From Streptomyces sp. WP-1 (lineage in GTDB: Bacteria > Actinomycetota > Actinomycetes > Streptomycetales > Streptomycetaceae), in the NCBI RefSeq assembly GCF_030450125.1, contig NZ_CP123923.1:806001-870000 (forward strand): DNA of 64,000 bases, given 5' to 3'. The notes beneath the pieces are model-generated. The model saw nothing but the letters and a program-made list of their open reading frames with translations, did no database searches and was not told the origin of the DNA. A program made the position numbers and the translations under genes. The first letter of the stretch is position 1. The number at the start of each line of letters is the position of its first letter. This document shows positions 60,766 through 64,000 of this stretch, in pieces.

Positions 60766-60919
60766 CGGGCACTCGTCCGACCGCATCACCGTCGAACACG
60801 CCCTTGCCGATCACAAACGCTGGAAGCAACTGACCCGCTGGACCCGCCGCCGCGACCGCCTGCCCGACACCTACCGCGCCATGGCCGGCCTCGTCTCCGA
60901 CCGCACCGCCAACGTCTGA
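60766..60919 (+). pseudogene. IS5-type transposase, C-terminal fragment
   Basis: About 50 residues: SSDRITVEHALADHKRWKQ and LTRWTRRRDRLPDTYRAMAG to a stop at 60919. This matches the C-terminus of Streptomyces IS5-family DDE transposases, where the Glu of VEHALA is the last catalytic residue. The rest of the transposase is missing. Confidence 0.75.
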
Positions 60920-61021
60920 GTACCGGCCACGGCCAGGCCGAACACACCTCACCCGCTACCACGCACCAACTCGTAGGAGGCCGGGCGAGGGCGAGCAGAT
61001 GTCACTGCTCTGACGGCGGTG

Positions 61022-61306
61022 TCAGTGCGGAGAACCGGATTCGCTGCCCTGCTCGCCTCTACCCGTCAAGCCGACTCTCGCGGAGCGCGTCAAGGCATGT
61101 ACTGGATCCTCGGCGCACTCACTGTCCGGTGTTGCATCGGTGTCAACAGTGCCGTTCTTTCGGCTGCGGCCTCGGAGCGCCTCGCGCAGCTTTCGCCAAG
61201 CCTCCACCAGCGGAAGGAGCTGCCCCAGGATTCCGGTCACCACAAAGATGGCAATAGAAACCACGCCCGACCAAGCAAGAATCCACAGAACCGCCGACGA
61301 GTCCAC
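61022..61306 (-). CDS. Small single-helix membrane protein
   Basis: A 94-residue protein with one or two N-terminal helices (SSAVLWILAWSGVVSIAIFV, VVTGILGQLLPLVEAWRKL) and a charged Ser/Asp-rich cytoplasmic tail. The GTG start has AGAAGGGA 8 nt upstream, which argues for a real gene. No homology is recognised. It lies in the lower-GC accessory region, in the opposite orientation to the transposase fragment. Confidence 0.55.
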   Translation of the reverse strand: MDSSAVLWILAWSGVVSIAIFVVTGILGQLLPLVEAWRKLREALRGRSRKNGTVDTDATPDSECAEDPVHALTRSARVGLTGRGEQGSESGSPH

Positions 61307-61350
61307 TGTTCAGTCCCTTCTGATCGGGACCGAGCTGGCGGCGCACGCAC

Positions 61351-61410
61351 TCAGCTCGATCCACATAGGTATGTGGCTGAGCTGAGTTCTGCGCCAGCGT
61401 AAGAACTCAG
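61351..61410. repeat. Two adjoining inverted repeats
   Basis: First: TCAGCTC/CCACATA arms at 61351-61367 and 61370-61385 with a small internal bulge. Second: CTGAGTTCT and AGAACTCAG at 61382-61390 and 61402-61410. The two share four bases, so they could form alternately. Confidence 0.6.
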
Positions 61411-61465
61411 GTAGTCGTGATTGGCGCGTTGAGTGGGTTTCGAGTGTAGGAGCCGGGGCCAACCG

Positions 61466-61519
61466 TGGATTGATGAGGTAGAGGCAACGCGCTGGCGTTG
61501 CCTCTACCTCATCAATCCA
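61466..61519. repeat. Perfect 25-bp palindrome
   Basis: Arms at 61466-61490 and 61495-61519 are exact reverse complements; the loop is GCTG. Far above chance expectation. Confidence 0.9.
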
Positions 61520-61520
61520 T

Positions 61521-61572
61521 TTGGGCTGCGCGGAGCAATGCCATTCCCACGGCATTGCTCCGCGCAGCCCAA
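61521..61572. repeat. Perfect 22-bp palindrome
   Basis: Arms at 61521-61542 and 61551-61572 are exact reverse complements; the loop is ATTCCCAC. It begins one base after the 25-bp palindrome ends. Confidence 0.9.
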
Positions 61573-61713
61573 GCGTCCTTTGCGCCACCGTATCGGACGA
61601 CGGATGGTGTTGTCCTGGGAACAGCAAGAGAGGCGGCGGGTGGGCCGCCTCTCGAATGGTGCGATCATGGAGTCGGCCGCGGGGGCGCACCCGAGCCGTG
61701 GAGGATTCCCACC

Positions 61714-61995
61714 GTGGGACGTCCCGACAAAGCCGCGCGTGCGGCCATCGCACGCCGCCGCTCGGAGGCCATCGACCTACGCCTCGCCGGCGTCGACTGG
61801 TTGACCATCGCGCGCAAGCTCGCTGCCGATCCGATAGCCAACTCCGACGGCATTGCCTACCCGCAGGGTTACGGCATCGAGCGGTACCGTAAGTCAATCG
61901 ACCCGCCCACCGATGAGGCATTGAGCTTCTTCGACTTGGCCACCGATCGGGTGATGGGGCGTGAAGCGCAACGAGCGAGGCCCCCGGGCTGTTGA
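61714..61995 (+). CDS. DNA-binding-type small protein, 3' end replaced by IS sequence
   Basis: A 93-codon frame starting at a GTG: GRPDKAARAAIARRRSEAID, then LRLAGVDWLTIARKLAADP, a helix-turn-helix-like pattern seen in small phage and actinobacterial DNA-binding proteins (helix, WLTIARKLAA, helix). The final residues (MGREAQRARPPGC) come from the end of the IS5-type element, so the original C-terminus is lost. GGAGG lies 9 nt before the GTG. Function unknown. Confidence 0.55.
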   Translation: MGRPDKAARAAIARRRSEAIDLRLAGVDWLTIARKLAADPIANSDGIAYPQGYGIERYRKSIDPPTDEALSFFDLATDRVMGREAQRARPPGC

Positions 61996-62037
61996 TCGAG
62001 ATGTCTGACGTCTCAATCACGTTGCTCGGGGGCCTCG
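61976..62037. repeat. Hairpin abutting the transposase start codon
   Basis: CGAGGCCCCCGGGC at 61976-61989 pairs with GCTCGGGGGCCTCG at 62024-62037 (13 of 14), and inner arms near 61993-62020 also pair. It ends directly before the TTG start and may limit transposase translation. Confidence 0.6.
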
Positions 62038-62787
62038 TTGGTTATCCATCCTGCCGCACTCGACCTGCCGCATGCACTCGTGGAGTGGGTCACCATGCTG
62101 ATCGTCACCCGTGAGGGCGACCGGCGCTGCAAACTCCGCCCGTCCCAGCGCGCGATGGTGGCACTGGTGTACCTGCGCGAGCACACCACTCTGGCGAAGA
62201 TCGCCGCCGGGTTCGGGATCAGCGAGTCCACCGCCCACGCCTACACCAGCGCGGTCGTCGGCCTGCTCGCCGAACGCGCACCGGGCCTGCTGAAGACGCT
62301 CCGCGCGCACGACCCCGAGTTCGTCCTGCTCGACGGAACCCTCGCCGAGTGCGACCGGGTCGGCGACGGCCGGGCCGACTACTCCCACAAACACCGGCGC
62401 CACGGCGTGAACGTGCAGGTCGTCACCGACCCCGGCGGCCGGCTGCTGTGGCTCTCGCCCGCCCTGCCGGGCCGCACCCACGACCTGACCGCCGCCCGCA
62501 CCCACCAGATCATCCGAATCTGCGAGCGCCAGGGCGTTCCCATCCTGGCCGATCTCGCCTACCAGGGCGCCGGCCCGTGGCTGACCACCGGCATCAAGCG
62601 CAGACCCCTGCAGGAACTCACTCCCACCGAAAAGACCCTCAACCGGGCACTGGCCGCAGCACGAGCGCCCGTCGAACGCGGCGTCGCGAGGCTGAAGTCC
62701 TGGCGTATCTTCCACCGGTCCCGATGCAGCCCCAACCGCATGACGTCAATCGCCAAGGCCATCCTCACACTGGAGCGGCAACGCTGA
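62038..62787 (+). CDS. IS5-type DDE transposase (DDE_Tnp_4)
   Basis: A 249-residue transposase that looks intact. An N-terminal helix-turn-helix ([20 protein letters not shown]) precedes the DDE domain: first Asp in [11 protein letters not shown], second Asp in [11 protein letters not shown], and Glu in [16 protein letters not shown]. The start is TTG. The element may therefore still be able to move. It separates the truncated DNA-binding-type gene from the secreted-protein gene. Confidence 0.87.
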   Translation: MVIHPAALDLPHALVEWVTMLIVTREGDRRCKLRPSQRAMVALVYLREHTTLAKIAAGFGISESTAHAYTSAVVGLLAERAPGLLKTLRAHDPEFVLLDGTLAECDRVGDGRADYSHKHRRHGVNVQVVTDPGGRLLWLSPALPGRTHDLTAARTHQIIRICERQGVPILADLAYQGAGPWLTTGIKRRPLQELTPTEKTLNRALAAARAPVERGVARLKSWRIFHRSRCSPNRMTSIAKAILTLERQR

Positions 62788-62851
62788 AGAAGCTCAGTAA
62801 TGTCCTCATTGGCCATTGTTATGCCCATTAGGGTAATGGTGTGCTTGCGGC

Positions 62852-63325
62852 ATGAAGAAGATCGCAACAGCCGTAGCGACGTTAGTGACCGTGGGTTCCC
62901 TGTCAGCGGGGTCTGCCGCCTCCGCAGTCTCCCTGCTCGCACAGCCGCACCCTTGGGACAAGCGCATCAAGTGCCAGGCCAAGGACCCCCAGGGGCGGAA
63001 GATCGTCACCCGGTACGGGAATGCCGACTTCGGCTGGCAGCACTTCACCGGCCGCCACAACATCAAGAAGTGCGGGACGATCGCAGCCATCGTCAACGAA
63101 CACCCCGAGTCCGATGACCATCACGGCCGACTCACCTACGGCGGGGTAGAGTTCGAGACTGGCGTGCCCCGGCCCAGGATGGTGAAGATCGTGGTCATCG
63201 TTCAGTACTCCCGTAAGACCAAGGACCAGAAGTACGACGCTGGCAGCGGGCAAACGATCGGCGTGATCAACGCGTTCTGCAAGAACCAGCCGGCCAACAA
63301 ATGCCCGGCCTGGGCGAAGCTGTGA
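62852..63325 (+). CDS. Small basic secreted protein, putative toxin, bldA-dependent
   Basis: A 157-residue protein with a signal peptide (MKKIATAVATLVTVGSLSAG, cleavage after AASA). The mature part (about 130 residues) is strongly basic (about 22 Lys/Arg against 11 Asp/Glu), with four cysteines that could form two disulfides and a GWQHFTGRHNIKK block with two His. Codon 11 is TTA. It overlaps the next gene by GTGA. No family recognised. The small size, basic charge, export and acidic overlapping partner fit a secreted nuclease or other toxin; this is inference. Confidence 0.75.
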   Translation: MKKIATAVATLVTVGSLSAGSAASAVSLLAQPHPWDKRIKCQAKDPQGRKIVTRYGNADFGWQHFTGRHNIKKCGTIAAIVNEHPESDDHHGRLTYGGVEFETGVPRPRMVKIVVIVQYSRKTKDQKYDAGSGQTIGVINAFCKNQPANKCPAWAKL

Positions 63326-63627
63326 CCGGCCAGAACCTCCACCAAGGGGTCTTCGAGCACCTGCCCGGGATCGTCCGCGCCCTGGTCGCCGATCACACGC
63401 CGGACCTTCCTGTCTTCAAGGGCCTGGTGGTCACCGGCGATGACCGGATGCGGCTGTACCTCACAGCACCCGACGGGAGCCTCACCTACGGCGCCGACGT
63501 GATCATCAGCCACGCCGGTCCCGGCCTGCTGGCCGGCATCGGGTCCGGATACCTCGAAAACGAGTACGAACAGAAGCCGACCGACGACCCGCTGTGCGAC
63601 GTGGTCGTAGATCTGACCAGCTACTGA
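63322..63627 (+). CDS. Small acidic protein, putative partner of the secreted protein
   Basis: A 101-residue cytoplasmic protein (no signal peptide), acidic (about 14 Asp/Glu against 5 Lys/Arg). It starts at a GTG overlapping the secreted gene's TGA; an ATG at 63301 in the same frame is an alternative. Blocks: LPGIVRALVADHTPDLPVFK, then YLTAPDGSLTYGADVIISHA. No family recognised. As an acidic, translationally coupled partner of a basic secreted protein it looks like an immunity protein, which is inference. Confidence 0.7.
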   Translation: MTGQNLHQGVFEHLPGIVRALVADHTPDLPVFKGLVVTGDDRMRLYLTAPDGSLTYGADVIISHAGPGLLAGIGSGYLENEYEQKPTDDPLCDVVVDLTSY

Positions 63628-63826
63628 ACAGCCTCTGGGGCGGGTGGCTGGCCACGGCGTCTGGCTGTCAGAGCGGTGCACTCCGTCGCGGTCATCCAGG
63701 CAGCCGTGGCATCGGCCCTCCAGGGCAGCGGTACCGGCGTCGGTCAGCCGCCAAGGGCAGGTAGACGCGTGCAAGAGGCACCGCGCGGAGACTGCGTGCG
63801 GGGCCTCGGCCTCGTGGCGAAGTCGA

Positions 63827-64000
63827 TCAGGCGACGAAGGAGATGAACGCCTTCCACGCCTTGGGCTGGATGGCGAACGCTGGTCCGTTGTCGTGCTTCG
63901 AGTCACACACGGCCACGTAGCCATGTGTAAGAGTCGGACCGGCCATCTTGATGCAGTTGTTGCCGTTGCCACTGTAGGAAGAGACGATGAAGTCGCCTTC
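63827..64000 (-). CDS. DUF397 protein, C-terminal part
   Basis: The window end cuts the gene; 57 residues are visible: EGDFIVSSYSGNGNNCIKM, then VAVCDSKHDNGPAFAIQPKA and a final WKAFISFVA. This is the typical DUF397 pattern. Its expected XRE-type regulator would lie beyond the window. The 199 bp between it and the acidic-protein gene hold no gene I can support. Confidence 0.85.
   Translation of the reverse strand, partial: EGDFIVSSYSGNGNNCIKMAGPTLTHGYVAVCDSKHDNGPAFAIQPKAWKAFISFVA

Larger units (their letters stand above)
61970..62800 (+). mobile_element. IS5-family insertion element (ends approximate)
   Basis: Contains one complete transposase gene and, at its left side, a long hairpin (61976-61989 with 62024-62037). 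The left boundary is placed where the reading frame of the DNA-binding-type gene is replaced, the right boundary shortly after the transposase stop. Terminal inverted repeats and target duplication could not be settled by eye. Confidence 0.6.

Noticed and set aside
60578..60952. 124-codon minus-strand open frame over the transposase remnant
   Set aside because: Antisense to a recognisable transposase tail; composition fits a shadow frame.
61466..61572. Chromosome telomere
   Set aside because: Streptomyces telomeres also have adjoining palindromes, and part of one arm (GCGCGGAGC) looks similar. But coding DNA continues for 2.4 kb beyond, and the typical GCA-loop hairpin order is absent.

Overview
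The window is high-GC actinobacterial chromosome, almost certainly Streptomyces. It carries genes that are diagnostic of that genus: two SsgA-like proteins, a long chaplin with a sortase signal, an NsdA/NsdB-type developmental regulator, a streptophobe membrane protein and DUF397 proteins. There are also many secreted hydrolases and two rare in-frame TTA (bldA) codons. From memory, the order ssgC-like, sigL-like, chpB-like, nsdB-like resembles the S. coelicolor region near SCO7250-SCO7290 on the right arm. That synteny is an inference and could not be checked here.

Layout. 1-2000: end of a thioredoxin-reductase-like flavoprotein, a cyclic-nucleotide-domain histidine kinase and a UBP-type zinc finger, chained by ATGA overlaps. 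2015-10066: secreted lipase and M4 protease, a penicillin-binding-type serine hydrolase, AIM24, a dehydratase, an F420 oxidoreductase and an SsgA-like protein. 10091-15213: metabolic genes (aldo/keto reductase, RNase H, glyoxalase-type, alcohol dehydrogenase). 15390-17058: a SigB/SigL-type sigma factor and an anti-sigma-type ATPase, both with sequences matching the SigB promoter pattern. 17193-27852: streptophobe, NTF2-like, aldo/keto reductase with a divergent LysR regulator, adenosine deaminase, a BlaI/M56 pair, SPW protein, acetyltransferase and permease. 28028-32302: a GH2 exo-glucosaminidase-like enzyme behind a clear promoter and operator, and a secreted carbohydrate-binding protein. 32530-41927: acetyltransferases, a broken membrane-protein gene, the chaplin, a secreted peptidase, asparagine synthetase and a baeRF3 protein. 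42008-43420: a graveyard of three gene fragments. 43500-53268: phospholipase C with a PHO-box-like site, an SsgA-like protein, a TTA-containing SpoIIE phosphatase, the NsdB-like regulator, an APH-fold kinase and a secreted amidase. 53282-60389: stress protein, truncated thiolase, D-cysteine desulfhydrase-like enzyme, a repeat protein, an ECF sigma factor and pirin.

60390-64000 is an accessory patch with lower GC. It holds a transposase fragment, a small membrane protein, a cluster of near-perfect palindromes, a DNA-binding-type gene cut by an IS5-type element, and a secreted basic protein overlapping a small acidic partner. The last pair has the layout of a toxin and immunity pair, but no family was recognised.

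The genes share three themes: stress and development signalling (sigma factors, anti-sigma ATPase, SpoIIE phosphatase, SsgA-like proteins, chaplin, NsdB), extracellular nutrient scavenging (protease, lipase, GH2, phospholipase C, peptidase, amidase) and central nitrogen or redox metabolism. No rRNA, tRNA, CRISPR array or biosynthetic cluster was seen.
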